This document shows positions 52,544 through 63,974 of a DNA stretch of 64,000 nt, in pieces. The DNA comes from Platanthera guangdongensis (lineage: Eukaryota; Streptophyta; Magnoliopsida; Asparagales; Orchidaceae): the NCBI GenBank assembly GCA_039583875.1, contig CM077160.1:110561530-110625529 (forward strand). Direction: 5' to 3'. Positions within the stretch are counted from its first letter, which is position 1; each line of letters begins with the position of its first letter. Position numbers and translations under genes: made by a program. A model generated the notes under the pieces. The model saw only the letters and a list, made by a program, of their open reading frames with translations, did not search any database and was not told the origin of the DNA.

Positions 52544-52849
52544 AGGTGTCCTCTACTTGTCTTTCTCTATTCTCTTATTCTTGTCTGTCTTCTTTTTGAT
52601 TCAAAAAACATTCTATCTTTTATTCTCTGAGTCTGAATAGAAAATTGCTCTGTCAAAGATAGCCGTTGGTCTGAATTAATTACAGCCTTAATTGTATATT
52701 ATGTTCTGAAGGAAAGTCCACTGATTTATTCCTTGAAAAATCCCTTGAAACTTGCTCCAGAAGTAAATGAAAACGGCTGGCAGATCTTCTGTCTTAAATG
52801 CAGAATAACTTCTATCTGATTTTGAATTAGAATTCTGAAGGTCAACTGA

Positions 52850-53185
52850 AATCGTCGAACTGAGCTCTGCTATCATCGAGCTGAGCTCAGCGAAAAAGAA
52901 AATACAACCAGCAAAGAAGTCGTCGATCTGAGCTCAAAGATCGTCGAACTGAGCTCAGAGATAAGGATCCAGTTCAGAGTCAAAATCGTCGACCTGAGCT
53001 CAGCGATCGTCGAATGGAGCTCGACGATATTGAGAAGTTGAGCTCAGCGATCGTCGACCAGAGCTCGACGATATTTTGAGGCTTGAGCTCAGCGATCGTC
53101 GAATGGAGCTCGACGATCTGCCAAAGTGAGCTAGACGATCGTCGACCGGAGTTCGACGAAACGTCGTGCTGAGCTCGACGATTTG
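52850..53185. repeat. TCGTCGA / TCGACGA motif array in the D 3' LTR
   Basis: About fifteen copies of TCGTCGA or TCGACGA, often paired around GAGCTC (for example GCGATCGTCGAATGGAGCTC then GACGAT). The same array lies at 63470-63810, at 56640-56930 and at 60380-60620 within gag. Confidence 0.9.
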
Positions 53186-53352
53186 GACTTAGTCACTACA
53201 AAAACTTGGGTCTTCAGAGCTGCTTCCAATCCTAGCCTACTGACCCTTAGACTCAATTCTAATTTTGACCTAAAATCTATACAGGAGGTCAAAACACAAA
53301 GTCCTAGAGACATAGTGATCCTGACCCAAATTAGTAATAGGGTGTTCCAACA

Positions 53353-53366
53353 ATCTCCCCCTATTT
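53353..53366 (-). other. Polypurine tract of element D
   Basis: On the minus strand CCAAATAGGGGGAGAT abuts the 3' LTR at 53353. Confidence 0.82.
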
Positions 53367-53521
53367 GGGTTAGGAAAACTATTTACAGATTTTGAAAAAC
53401 AAACAACAGAATACAGAAACATAAAAAAATCATAGCTAAACATCACAGAACCATCACAGAGATATATAAACATGATATCCAGAAGGCAGTCACAGAAGTC
53501 AAGAATTATCACCTTACAGAG

Positions 53522-56511
53522 TTATTCCTTTTCTTTGCCTTTTACCATTTTAATTTCTCTGTTAGGATCTAAAGCTTGTTGTTTGGATCTGGTATCATCA
53601 GCTGCACCCAAATAGATTTGCTTTGAAGCCCTGGGAACCACTGCAGCTGGATGCAACTCCATGTATCTGTCTGCATCAAAAAACTTACTGGAGGCATATC
53701 TTTCTAACTCTTTTTGCCTTTGCTCTGACATAGTAGATATATTGGAAGTGTCTAGCCCTTGTTCTTTTGCTTTCTTTATCTGATCCAAAGCAGCCAGTTC
53801 TTTCATTCTTGCAGTCCAAGCCATAGGGATTTTTCTCAGGATCCTCAAATGGAACAGGTGGCTCATACCTGTTGGAAGTAGTAACTTGAGGTGTCCTGGC
53901 AGTCACTGTATCTTTGAGCTTGTAGGGAAAAGGACCAGAAGATGTGTCAGATGGAACATGTCCTCCCCTAGGATAAGGATGCTGCCTGGAGTGTCCTTTA
54001 GAGTAAACCTGAGTTTCTCTTTGGTTTCCCCTATATCCTCCCCTTCTAGAGTAAGAGCCCCTAGAATGGCTTTCCCTTTGATATGTTCTGGCATGAGGCT
54101 GGTAGGGAGCCTGGCTTCTAGCAGGGCCTGATCTTGCAGAGCTGCCACCTGCACCTGCATCAGGTGGAGGTGGTGGAGGAGGATGAGGGTGCTTGGACTG
54201 AGAAGAATCTTTATCAAACTTCCTCTTCTTCTTCATTGCCTTTAACTGGTTCCTGGAGAATTGCATCCAATGCTCAGAGATTGGGCAATTGTGCAGAATA
54301 TAATATGGAACATCATTATCATCTCTGACTTTGGCAGGAGGAACTCTCTTCAAGGCCTTACTTCTTGCCTTTCTTTTCCTTGCAATTGTGGCAGATGAGT
54401 CATCAGAAGCAGTATTATAATCCTCAGATTCAGAACTTTGTGCATCATATAAAGCATCAAGCTTTTTCATCAAATCCTCTTTCAGTTTCACAGCAGCTGA
54501 TGGGGCAACAGAAACAGCAGATGTAACAGATACAGAAGCAGCAGATGTTACAACAGAGATTACTTCAGGAATTTTGGCAGCAGCAGGTTCAGAGACAACA
54601 ATAACAACATCTACAGCAGGCTCAACATCAATAGCCTCTGTCATCAAAACATCCTGGGATGAGGGCTCAACAGCAGCAATTGAAACAATTTCTTCCTCAG
54701 TAGCAACAGCAATTCCAGAGGTAGACACAGCATTGTCTTCAGCAGCAGCATCATCATAAGCAGCAGTCACTGACTGAATAAAATCAGAGATGATTCTGGG
54801 GTCACAGCAGGAGAAGGGCACTAGAGCCCTGGACAAATCTTCTGACTGGGCAGCAGGAACCTCTGGGGGCTGGACAGCATAGACTTCTGGAAGGCAGCTG
54901 AAGTAAGCAGTATCAAAAGTAGACAGCAAAGACCTTAGGTCTATTGCAAGTACTGGAATGGCAGCAGTAGCAGAAGCAGAAGCAGCAGCATGAGAGACAA
55001 TAGCAGGAGGAGCAGCAGCAGCAACAGCAGCATGGAAGCTGGCTTCATAGGGCATCTCCCCCTGCCTGGATGCAGAAACCTGTGCATCAAGGCACACTGC
55101 TGGGGGTGCTGCTATAGGGGTAAGGAAGGAGGACAGCCTGGCAGAGAGAGCTGCCACTGATTGTTGCAGAGGAGCTAAGGAGGCCTCCATGAGAAGGGAG
55201 AGCCTAGGTGCAAGGAGCTCATACAACTGATCAGCAAGGGCTGGGAGATCTACATGCTCAAGGGGAGCAGAGGTAGAGGGTACAGGGATGGCTGAGGGAG
55301 CTGGAGGAGGAGGGCTGAAGGGTGGAAGGGATGGCTCAGGAGAGGGTATGGTAGATATGGAGGATAGAGGGATGGAAATGGAGGGAGTGAAGGTGGGTTG
55401 ATCAAGAATCTGGTGGAGAAGGTCTTGGAAAGATGTGGAGGAGGATGGCAAATCTGGAGGAGAGGAGGGGAATCATCCATGTAGGATTCATCCAGGAGAG
55501 TGAAAGATGGAAGGGATGGGGATGAGGTGACATCTGGAGGGGGATAAGAGAATAAGGGAAGGAAGTGGTCTGCTGGTGGAGAGGAAATTGTTGCTGGAGA
55601 TGGAATAGAAGTTGGAGATGGGCTGGAGATGGTAATTGTGGAGATGGCTGGAGAGGTGGATGGAGGTGGAGGTAGGGTTGAGCTTGGAGGAGGAGAAGCA
55701 GCAGCACTAGCAGGCAGGTCCTCTGCAGGGGCAGAGGCCTGGGGTGGAGTGACTCCTAGAGTCCTGGTGCCTGAAGGGCCAGAAGAGGAGGGCTGCTGGG
55801 CTTGGAGATTTGCCTGTCCCATTTCCCAAAAAGGGCACAGGTGAGTCTCTTGGAGGCATTGATGTGCACTCCAGAGGAGACTAGCAGGGCAGGGCACTTA
55901 GCCTGGAGGAAGATTCCCAGAATTCTTCCATAATTCACAAAAGTTTTGTTGATCTTTTTCTTCAACAAATCAAAGAATACTTCTCCCCAGTTCAGGCTTT
56001 TGCTATCTACCAGAGCTCCCATAAGGCAGAGCTGATATCTGGAGATTGTGTCATGAGCAGAATGCTTGGCCAAAAGGACCTTGCCTACTACATCAGCCAA
56101 AAACCTGTATTCCACAGACAGGTTTCTCTTAAACAGTTTGCTAGGGTTCCCCTCAGGATGACCCATCCTGGCAAGAACATCAGCAAACTCTTCTCCAGAA
56201 AGGTCAGCAGAGTCTTCACCATTCCTGAAGCCAAAAACTTCTGTCAATACTGCTGGAGTCAGAGGTACCTGGGTGCCACCAATGGAGCCAACTATGGTGT
56301 TTGTGTCAAGGTTGTGGGCAGTGTAAACCCATTCTTTAATCTCATCTGAGGCAAGTTTGATTCTGGTTGACATCAAGGCAGTTAATTGCTGATCTTTGAA
56401 TAAGGTGAGAATATCTTGGAAGATTTGATCTGTTGTGTTGAAGGAATCGAAATCGATGTCAAAGCCGGCATCAAATTTCATGGCAGCGAGCACAGCAACA
56501 GAAACGGCCAT
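53522..56511 (-). pseudogene. Extra ORF of element D (about 1000 codons, frame-broken)
   Basis: ATG at 56509-56511, last stop at 53522. The N-terminal domain (56511-55800) matches that of A and B in layout: RFLADVVGKVLLAKHSAHDT, KKKINKTFVNYGRILGIFLQ, KRLTCALFGKWDRQ. Next are a Pro/Ser-rich part (55800-55250), an Ala-rich acidic part, a basic KRKARSK patch, an RG-rich stretch (SHSRGSYSRRGGYRGNQRE) and a charged end (SEQRQKELERYASSKFFDAD). WMQFSRNQLKAMKKKRKF may match the FEQWSPTSRNIILTAWK block of B. Three frame changes lie near 55800, 55400 and 53830. The basic and RG-rich parts suggest nucleic-acid binding (inference). No signal peptide or membrane segment seen. Confidence 0.75.
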
Positions 56512-57001
56512 GGTACCTGCAAAAAATCAACAAACAAAACGACCAAGTGTAGAGCTGCTTGGAGGGAAGAAAAGTTTGCAGAGAAATTGAAAGCGCAAGA
56601 GAGAACGACGGCGAAAAATGAGTTTTATATTAGGGTTCGACGCAGAAAAGGGAAGATCGTTGAACTCAGTTCGACGATCGAGGCTTCTAAAGGAATCTGA
56701 AGAGACTCCAAAATCGTCGATCTCCGTTCGACGATCTGGAAAGGCGTCGAGCTCCGTTCGACGATCGTTCAGTGAACAAAATCGTCGAGCGCCGTTCGAC
56801 GATCGTTGACCGAAGGAGACAGTTCATGCTGTCTGAGGGGCGCTGAACTCAGTTCGACGATTCAGAAATCGTCGAACTCCGTTCGACGATCTTTGGGGAA
56901 ATCGTCGAGCGCAGTTCAGAGATCAGAGAATTTCTAGGTACTAAGAAAAATCAGAAATTTTGCCTAGTCTTGGTCAATTTTAGCTTTCAAAATCTTGGGT
57001 T
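56512..57001. repeat. Spacer between D pol and extra ORF with TCGTCGA array (56640-56930)
   Basis: About a dozen TCGTCGA/TCGACGA motifs, several in the arrangement ATCGTCGAGCTCCGTTCGAC. It lies directly upstream of the extra ORF start, the same place as the GTGTCGACAC array in A and B. Confidence 0.88.
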
Positions 57002-60000
57002 TTATTTAAGACTTCCTCCATCTAACATTCCTAACTGATTTAGGAAGAAGGTATGTTTCTTTTCATCCAAAGGCTTGGTGAAAATATCTCCCCTTTGTAA
57101 ATCAGTTGGGATATACTGCAATTCAATTTTATTCTTCTCAACATTATCCCTTAAGAAATGATGCCTAATCTCTATATGTTTTGTCCTACTATGGAGGACT
57201 GGATTTTGAGCTATGGAGATAGCACTTGTATTGTCACAAAATATTTTTGACTTTTCTAAGTTGTAACCATAGTCTAGGAGTTGATTTTGAATCCACAGTA
57301 TTTGTGAACAACAACTGCCTGCAGCCATATATTCAGCTTCAGCAGTTGAAGTTGACACAGATGTTTGTTTCTTGCAAAACCAGGAGACAAGTCTATCACC
57401 AAGGAACTGACAAGTTCCACTGGTGCTTTTCCTGTCAATTCTGCATCCAGCATAATCAGCATCAGAGAATCCAGTTAACTCAAATGCTGAATCTTTTGGA
57501 TACCAGAGACCTAGATTTGGACAACTTTTAACATACCTGAGAATCCTCTTTACTAATGTGAGGTGTGACTCTCTAGGGCTAACTTGGAATCTAGCACATA
57601 TACATGTAGCAAACATTATATCTGGTCTACTAGCTGTAAGATACAGTAAAGAGCCAATCATTGCTCCTATATGTTGTCTGATCAACAGGTTTCCCATGTT
57701 CATCAGCATCCAATACAGCATTGGTAGGCATGGGTGTTTTCATACAAGATGCCTCAGACATCCCAAATTTCTTAACCAGCTCATTAGCATATTTGGTTTG
57801 AGAAATAAAGATGCCCTCAGCATGTTGTTTGACTTGCAATCCTAGGAAGAAGGATAGCTCACCCATGCTACTCATCTCAAATTTAGAATGCATTAGGTTA
57901 GAAAACCTTCTGCATAGTTTTGAGTCAGTAGAACCAAAAATGATATCGTCTACATAAATTTGTACTAGTAGGGTATGGGACTTATGGGTTCTAATGAAAA
58001 GAGTTTGGTCTACTCTACCCCTTATAAAACCATTTTCCAGGAGAAAGCATGCTAGGGTCTCATACCATGCTCTAGGAGCTTGCTTGAGACCATATAATGC
58101 TTTATTTAATCTAAAAACAAAATCAGGATGAGTTGGAGAGATAAAACCTGGAGGTTGTCTGACATAGACTTCCTCTTTGATGTCTCCATTTAAGAAGGCA
58201 CTCTTGACATCCATTTGATAAACTTTGAAGCCTTTGTGAGCTGCATAAGCTAAGAATATCCTGATGGCTTCTAATCTTGCAACAGGTGCAAAGGTCTGGT
58301 CGTAGTCAATTCCTTCTTCTTGAGAATATCCTTGGGCAACTAGCCTTGCCTTGTTCCTTATTATTACTCCTTGATCATCCAGTTTGTTTCTGAATACCCA
58401 TTTTGTTCCAACAATGGAATGATCCTTAGGCTTTGGCACTAGTTCCCATACTTTGTTCCTCTCAAATTGATGCAACTCCTCTTGCATGGCAATGATCCAG
58501 TGTGGATCTTGCTCTGCATCTTGAATGGACTGAGGTTCAATTTGAGAAAGGAAGCAGGTGTGCAACAGGTTTTGGTTGACCTGATTTCTGGTTTGCACAC
58601 CAGCTGAGAGTTCTCCAATTATCTGGGAAATTGGATGGTCTCTTGATGTTACTAAATCAACAGGGGGTTTGATTGTTCACCAACCTGTGTTGTTGTTTCC
58701 TCTTGTGGTACAACAACTGGCTCTTCAGGTTGAGTTTCAATATGTTGAGCATTGCTCTCATCTTCACTGCTTTCATCTTCTTGAGCAACCTGTAGCTTGT
58801 TCATATCTTCAACTAGAGAGTGTTCCTGCAAAGGTTCTATGGTAGAAGGAAATCTTCTCCTTGAAAGACATGTTAGTTTCATCAAAAGAAACATGAACAG
58901 ATTCCTCAATTTTCAATGATGATTTATTATAAACCCTATAGGCCTTGCTGATCATGGAGTATCCCAGAAACACTCCTTCATCAGCTTTGGCTTAAAATTT
59001 TGCTAGATGTTTCTTATCATTAATGTGAATATAACAAATGCAACCAAAAATTTTGAAATAGTCAACTTTAGGTTTCTTCCCTTTGAGTAATTCATAGGGA
59101 GTCTTTCCCTTCAGTTTATGTATCAGACTCCTGTTCAGCACATAGTTGGAGGTGTTCACTGCCTCTGCCCAAAAGGATAGAGGTAGATGAGCATCTGACA
59201 ACAATGCAGTGGCAGATTCAATAAGGGTTCTATTTTTCCTTTCAGCTACCCCATTTTGTTGAGGAGTTCTAGGAGCTGAGAAAGTGTGCCTGATCCCTTC
59301 ACTCTGACAGAACTCTTGCATAAGAAGAGAATCAAACTCTGTCCCATGATCACTTCTGATCAGGGCAATGTGAGTATTGAACTCAATCTTTATACATTTG
59401 AGAAACTCTGTCAGACACTTAAAGTTATCAGACTTCTTCCTTAGAAAGAACACCCAAGTGAATCTAGAGAAGTCATCTACAATCACTAAAGTGTAGGATT
59501 TCCCTCCTAGGCTTTGTACTGTGATGGGTCCAAATAGATCCATGTGTAACAGATACAATATCCTAGGTGAATCACTCTTATTAAGTGACTTAAAACTGTT
59601 TTTAGTTTGCTTGCCTAATTGACAAGCCTTGCAGAGTCCTTCCTTCTTGTAGGGGCCAGAAGGTAGTCCTCTAACAAGGTTGTCCTTGGATAGCCTAGCA
59701 ATAGTTCTAAGGTTTAGGTGTCCTAATCTCTTATGCCATAAAACATTTGGTCTATAAACTGAATTGAATAAGCAGATATCTATAGAAGTTGAAAGAAAAT
59801 CTACAAGGTAGATGTTACCTTTCCTTTTACCTGTCAACACAGTGGTGTTGTCCTCTGACTTGATCTTGCATAGAGTTTTGCTGAAGGTCACCTGGTAGCC
59901 TTCATCACATAGCTGACTGATACTGATTAGGTTGTGCTTCAGTCCTTCCACATATGCTACCTTCTTGAAGGTTACAGAACCAATCTGGACTGCTCCATAT

Positions 60001-60173
60001 CCTTTAGTTTGCCCAAAATTGGAGTCACCAAAGATGACTTTGGGTCCAAGCTTGGCTTTAAAGGAATTGAGGTTGTCCTTGTTCCCTGTCATGTGCTTAG
60101 AGCACCCACTATCCAAATACCATTGCTGGTTAGATGTTGGATAGGTCTTCACCTGCACATAAAGCAATTCACT
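57002..60173 (-). pseudogene. pol of element D: protease, integrase, RT, RNase H (few breaks)
   Basis: Protease WYLDSGCSKHMTG opens the frame (60167 on). Integrase has WHKRLGHLN, HMDLFGPITV, RSDHGTEF and QQNGVAERKNRT, so DDE is intact. RT has [18 protein letters not shown] and YVDDIIFGS, intact. RNase H has FSDADYAGC, STAEAEYMAA and CDNTSAISI and ends LDGGSLK-stop at 57002. Breaks: a TAA at 58992-58994, two shifts near 58845 and 58660 in the linker between integrase and RT, and one near 57665 in the RT connection. Every catalytic residue I can place is kept, in keeping with recent insertion. Confidence 0.9.
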
Positions 60174-62245
60174 TGTTTTTGACCCAGTTTACCTTGGGCC
60201 TAGGTTGATAACCTTTAAATTCAGAAATGAAAGACATCCCTGGCTGACTCTTATATCCTTCAGGATGATATCTCCTTGGAGGTAAAGTCCATTCAGTATA
60301 AGGGTTAAATGTTTGGGATGAAGAACCCTCAGGATTCAATTTTGACTTGCCCTTGAAAATTTTTCCACTGCTCTGACCTCTGTTCGACGATCTTGGAGCT
60401 GAGTTCGACGATCTTGGGTCAGATCGTCGAGCTCCGTTCGACGGTCGACTATGGCTGAGGTCAGGTATATGGGATCGTCGAGCAGCGTTCGACGGTCGTT
60501 GGCTTAGATCGTCGATCAGCGTTCGACGATTTGTCCTGAGATCGTCGAGCTGCGTTCGGCGATCGTCGATCTTCATTCGGCGATCGTCGATCTCCGTTCG
60601 ACGATTTGTGCTGGACTTTAGTTTTCTGAGGCAGATCAGAATTCTTCCTGGCAACCTCTACAACTCCCTTTCCCTTGTCAGAAATGAACTTGATAGGGGT
60701 TGTTAGAACAATAGGTTGGCTGGATGAGGCACCCAAGCCCAGTGTACTGTTGAATCTTGAGTTCACTGTGCTTGTGATGTCCATCAGCTTGATGCTTCTC
60801 CCATTGAGAGATTCTTCAAGCTTCTTGGCCTCAGAGAGTTCACTCTTCAGTGAAGCTATCTGTTCCCTATGGTTCTCTAACTCCTGAGAGAGCTTGAGGT
60901 TTTCTGATTTTAAAGCATTGTGTTCAGACAATTGATTTCTGAGAGAGATGATCTCTTTCTCAGACTTTAGCAGGTCTAAACATAGTGCTTTAAATTCAAG
61001 TTTAAAATCTTCTGAAGTGAAATCAAAAGAGTTGATTACCTGATCTTCTTCAGGTTGAGTTTCTGAGTCTGACTCTGACTCCTCTTCTTCTGAGTTGTGT
61101 TGAGAGGCATTGATTGCCATCATGCAGAATTCTTTTTCCTCTGCATCATCCTCATCATCACTTGAGCTGGAAGAGGCCTGTGACTCCTCTTCAGTCTCAC
61201 TCCAGGATTCAGCAACAAATCCTTTCCTTGTGTGCTTACTTTTGCTGGTGGAAGGTTTGTTATTTCCATGCCTTTTGGAGTCCTTCTCCTTTCTTCTTTC
61301 TTTTCTGTCCCTCCTGTCCTTGTTCTTGTTTTCTGGACAGTCAGGAACCATATGCCCTGGTTTCCTGCAACCAAAGCAAATAATGTCTTTGCTATTGCCA
61401 GTGGACTTGTCATACCTTGGCTTGTCTTGCTCCTTGTATGATCTTCTTCTGAAGTCCTTCCTGGCCATCTTATAGAATCTTTTGGCCAATAGGCTGAGAA
61501 GTTCATCATTGCTTGTGGCCTTTTCTTCAGGCAGATCCTCAGCTGCCTTGAATGCAATAGTCTTCTCCTTTCTTGTGGCTGGAGAAGCAGCCTTCTGTTC
61601 TTCTTCTCTGTTCTTGATGAGTAGCTCATAAGATTTGAGCTTACCCAACAAGGCTTCAGTGGTAATCTCATTTAGGCTTCTGGCATCTTTAATTGGCCAG
61701 ATTCTTGAATCCCAAGTGCTGGGGAAGCACATTAGGATCTTGTCATTGAGTTCTGTCAGTGAGATTTCTTTATCTAATGTCCTCAGTTCACTGACAATTA
61801 GACTCAATCTATTGTACATGTCTCCCACTGACTCAGTTTCTCCCTTCTTGAAGTTCTCATATTGGGAGATGAGATGAGATCTTCTGTCCTTTCTCTCATC
61901 AGCTGAGCCAGAGACAATTTCTGAAAGCTTGTCCCAGATCTCCTTGGCTGAATTACATTCAGCTACCTTCTGAAAAATGTCATCTGACATTGTCTGAGCT
62001 AGAATGTTCATTGCCTTGGCATCAGCTACTTTCCATCTTTTAATGTCAGCATCTGTTCCTGATGGAGGTGGAACAGCATTTGTGCTTGTGCTCTCTGGAG
62101 GTCTTGGGCACACTGTCAAAACAGAATTAAAAATATCTTCGTCAATTGAATTCATGTAGAGTTTAACCCTTGCCTTCCAAAGTGCAAACTTTGATAGATT
62201 GCACACTGGAGGTCTGGTGCTAGCATAATCCTTGTTCTGGGCCAT
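60169..62245 (-). pseudogene. gag of element D (one frame change)
   Basis: ATG at 62243-62245 (MAQNKDYASTRPPVCNLSKF), open to 60461. Gag core ERKDRRSHLISQYENFKKGE and ELNDKILMCFPSTWDSRIWP; zinc knuckle CFGCRKPGHMVPDC near residues 290-305; a Lys-rich stretch; an acidic part; and a long coiled-coil-like part (SEKEIISLRNQLSEHNALKS). The TCGTCGA array (60380-60620) is translated as SSNxDRRS repeats, and the frame changes inside it. The second frame runs to a TGA at 60169-60171 after VNWVKNK. Unlike A and B, only one knuckle is seen. Confidence 0.85.
60380..60620. repeat. TCGTCGA motif array inside D gag
   Basis: About fifteen motifs in 240 bp, coding for Asp-Arg-Arg and Ser-Asn repeats. E keeps the same coding array at 47935-48185. 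The gag reading frame shifts within it. Confidence 0.85.
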
Positions 62246-62361
62246 GATTTGTGCAAGCTAAATCTAATATAAAAAGAGAACAAAAGAAGGATCTAGTTTG
62301 GGATCTTTGGGGTTCAGGTGTTAGCCTGTACAACCAAACAGATATGGTATGTTTAACCAAC

Positions 62362-62378
62362 CTCCCTCTGATACCAAT
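62362..62378 (-). other. Primer-binding site of element D
   Basis: On the minus strand ATTGGTATCAGAGGGAG starts exactly at the 5' LTR end and matches the initiator tRNA-Met complement. Confidence 0.87.
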
Positions 62379-63974
62379 TGAAAGGGGAAACTAGATCTGA
62401 TATACTCTAAAGGGGGGGTGAATAGAGTATATGGTGCTTACTTTTTAAAAACACAAAGAAACCTTTTTGCAAAGCTTTACAACAATTGTTGTAATGAGTG
62501 TAAGCAGGGAAGCAGAAATAAAATTAAGCTATGCAGATATTAAGCACAAGAAAATCTAGGCCAGAAACAAAAAGAAAACATGCACAACCAGATGACACAA
62601 GGAAATATAGTGGTTCCCCAACTTGGGTACATCCACTCTTCTACCACCCTAGGTAGGAATCCACTGCAGGATGAGTTGATCAGGTGTCCTGGGCACCAAT
62701 GAGCTTTTGATAAGGTGCTCAACAACCAAAACAGATTTTTTGATCAGGTGTCTTGCCACCAATGAGCTTTTGACAAGGTGCTCAAAAACCAGATTCAAAC
62801 TTTTGAAGGGAGTTTGAAAAACCCTTTACAGATTGGGGGGTGAGAGAGTTATGGCAGTCTTCTCTTTCTCAAGCAACTGAGAAGACTATGTGGATTCAGT
62901 GATGTTGTCAAAGCTCCCCCTGAGTCCTTGAAAACTTCAGGAAGATGAGCTTTGCTGAGGGTGATAGGCCTTCAAAAATAGATCTCCAGCAGATGATGAT
63001 TTCAGCAAGCTGAAATGTTGAGTGTCTGGAGTCTTGAGATGATGTTGGCCTTGAACACTTGAGAGCTGAAGAGATCTGAAGAATGTTTGAAAGCTTGATC
63101 TCTTTTTGATGAGTGTTCTTCTGAATTCTTGTTGACAGAAGATTGAGAGAGTCTCTGTGTATATAGAGGTGTCCTCTACTTGTCTTTCTCTATTCTCTTA
63201 TTCTTGTCTGTCTTCTTTTTGATTCAAAAAACATTCTATCTTTTATTCTCTGAGTCTGAATAGAAAATTGCTCTGTCAAAGATAGCCGTTGGTCTGAATT
63301 AATTACAGCCTTAATTGTATATTATGTTCTGAAGGAAAGTCCACTGATTTATTCCTTGAAAAATCCCTTGAAACTTGCTCCAGAAGTAAATGAAAACGGC
63401 TGGCAGATCTTCTGTCTTAAATGCAGAATAACTTCTATCTGATTTTGAATTAGAATTCTGAAGGTCAACTGAAATCGTCGAACTGAGCTCTGCTATCGTC
63501 GAGCTGAGCTCAGCGAAAAAGAAAATGCAAGCAGCAAAGAAGTCGTCGATCTGAGCTCAAAGATCGTCGAACTGAGCTCAGAGATAAGGATCCAGTTCAG
63601 AGTCAAAATCGTCGACCTGAGCTCAGCGATCGTCGAATGGAGCTCGACGATATTGAGAAGTTGAGCTCAGCGATCGTCGACCAGAGCTCGACGATATTTT
63701 GAGGCTTGAGCTCAGCGATCGTCGAATGGAGCTCGACGATCTGCCAAAGTGAGCTAGACGATCGTCGACCGGAGTTCGACGAAACGTCGTGCTGAGCTCG
63801 ACGATTTGGACTTAGTCACTACAAAAACTTGGGTCTTCAGAGCTGCTTCCAATCCTAGCCTACTGACCCTTAGACTCAATTCTATTTTGACCTAAAATCT
63901 ATACAGGAGGTCAAAACACAAAGTCCTAGAGACATAGTGATCCTGACCCAAATTAGTAATAGGGTGTTCCAACA
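62379..63974 (-). repeat. 5' LTR of element D (right copy)
   Basis: 1596 bp, the same structure as 51756-53352. TCGTCGA array at 63470-63810. It ends at TSD GACAC (63975-63979). Confidence 0.94.
63158..63166 (-). promoter_or_regulatory. Likely TATA box driving element D
   Basis: CTATATACA on the minus strand between the motif array and the PBS, in the LTR that would start the genomic transcript. Confidence 0.58.

Larger units (their letters stand above)
51756..53352 (-). repeat. 3' LTR of element D (left copy)
   Basis: On the minus strand it runs TGTTGGAACACCC to AGTTTCCCCTTTCA. Holds the TCGTCGA array at 52850-53185, TATA CTATATACA at 52535-52543 and the C-run TTCACCCCCCC near its 3' end. 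Confidence 0.94.
51756..63974 (-). mobile_element. Young Sirevirus-like copia element D
   Basis: 12,219 bp with LTRs of 1597 bp (51756-53352) and 1596 bp (62379-63974). Perfect TSD GACAC lies at 51751-51755 and 63975-63979, inside the G2 3' LTR. By eye the LTRs differ at four substitutions and one 1-bp indel. The order on the minus strand is LTR, PBS, gag, pol, motif array, extra ORF, PPT, LTR. Domains look intact in residues but several frame breaks are present. Confidence 0.95.

Noticed and set aside
53522..56511. Introns as the cause of frame changes in the D extra ORF
   Set aside because: Frames overlap or join with almost no sequence missing, so there is no room for introns; short indels fit better.
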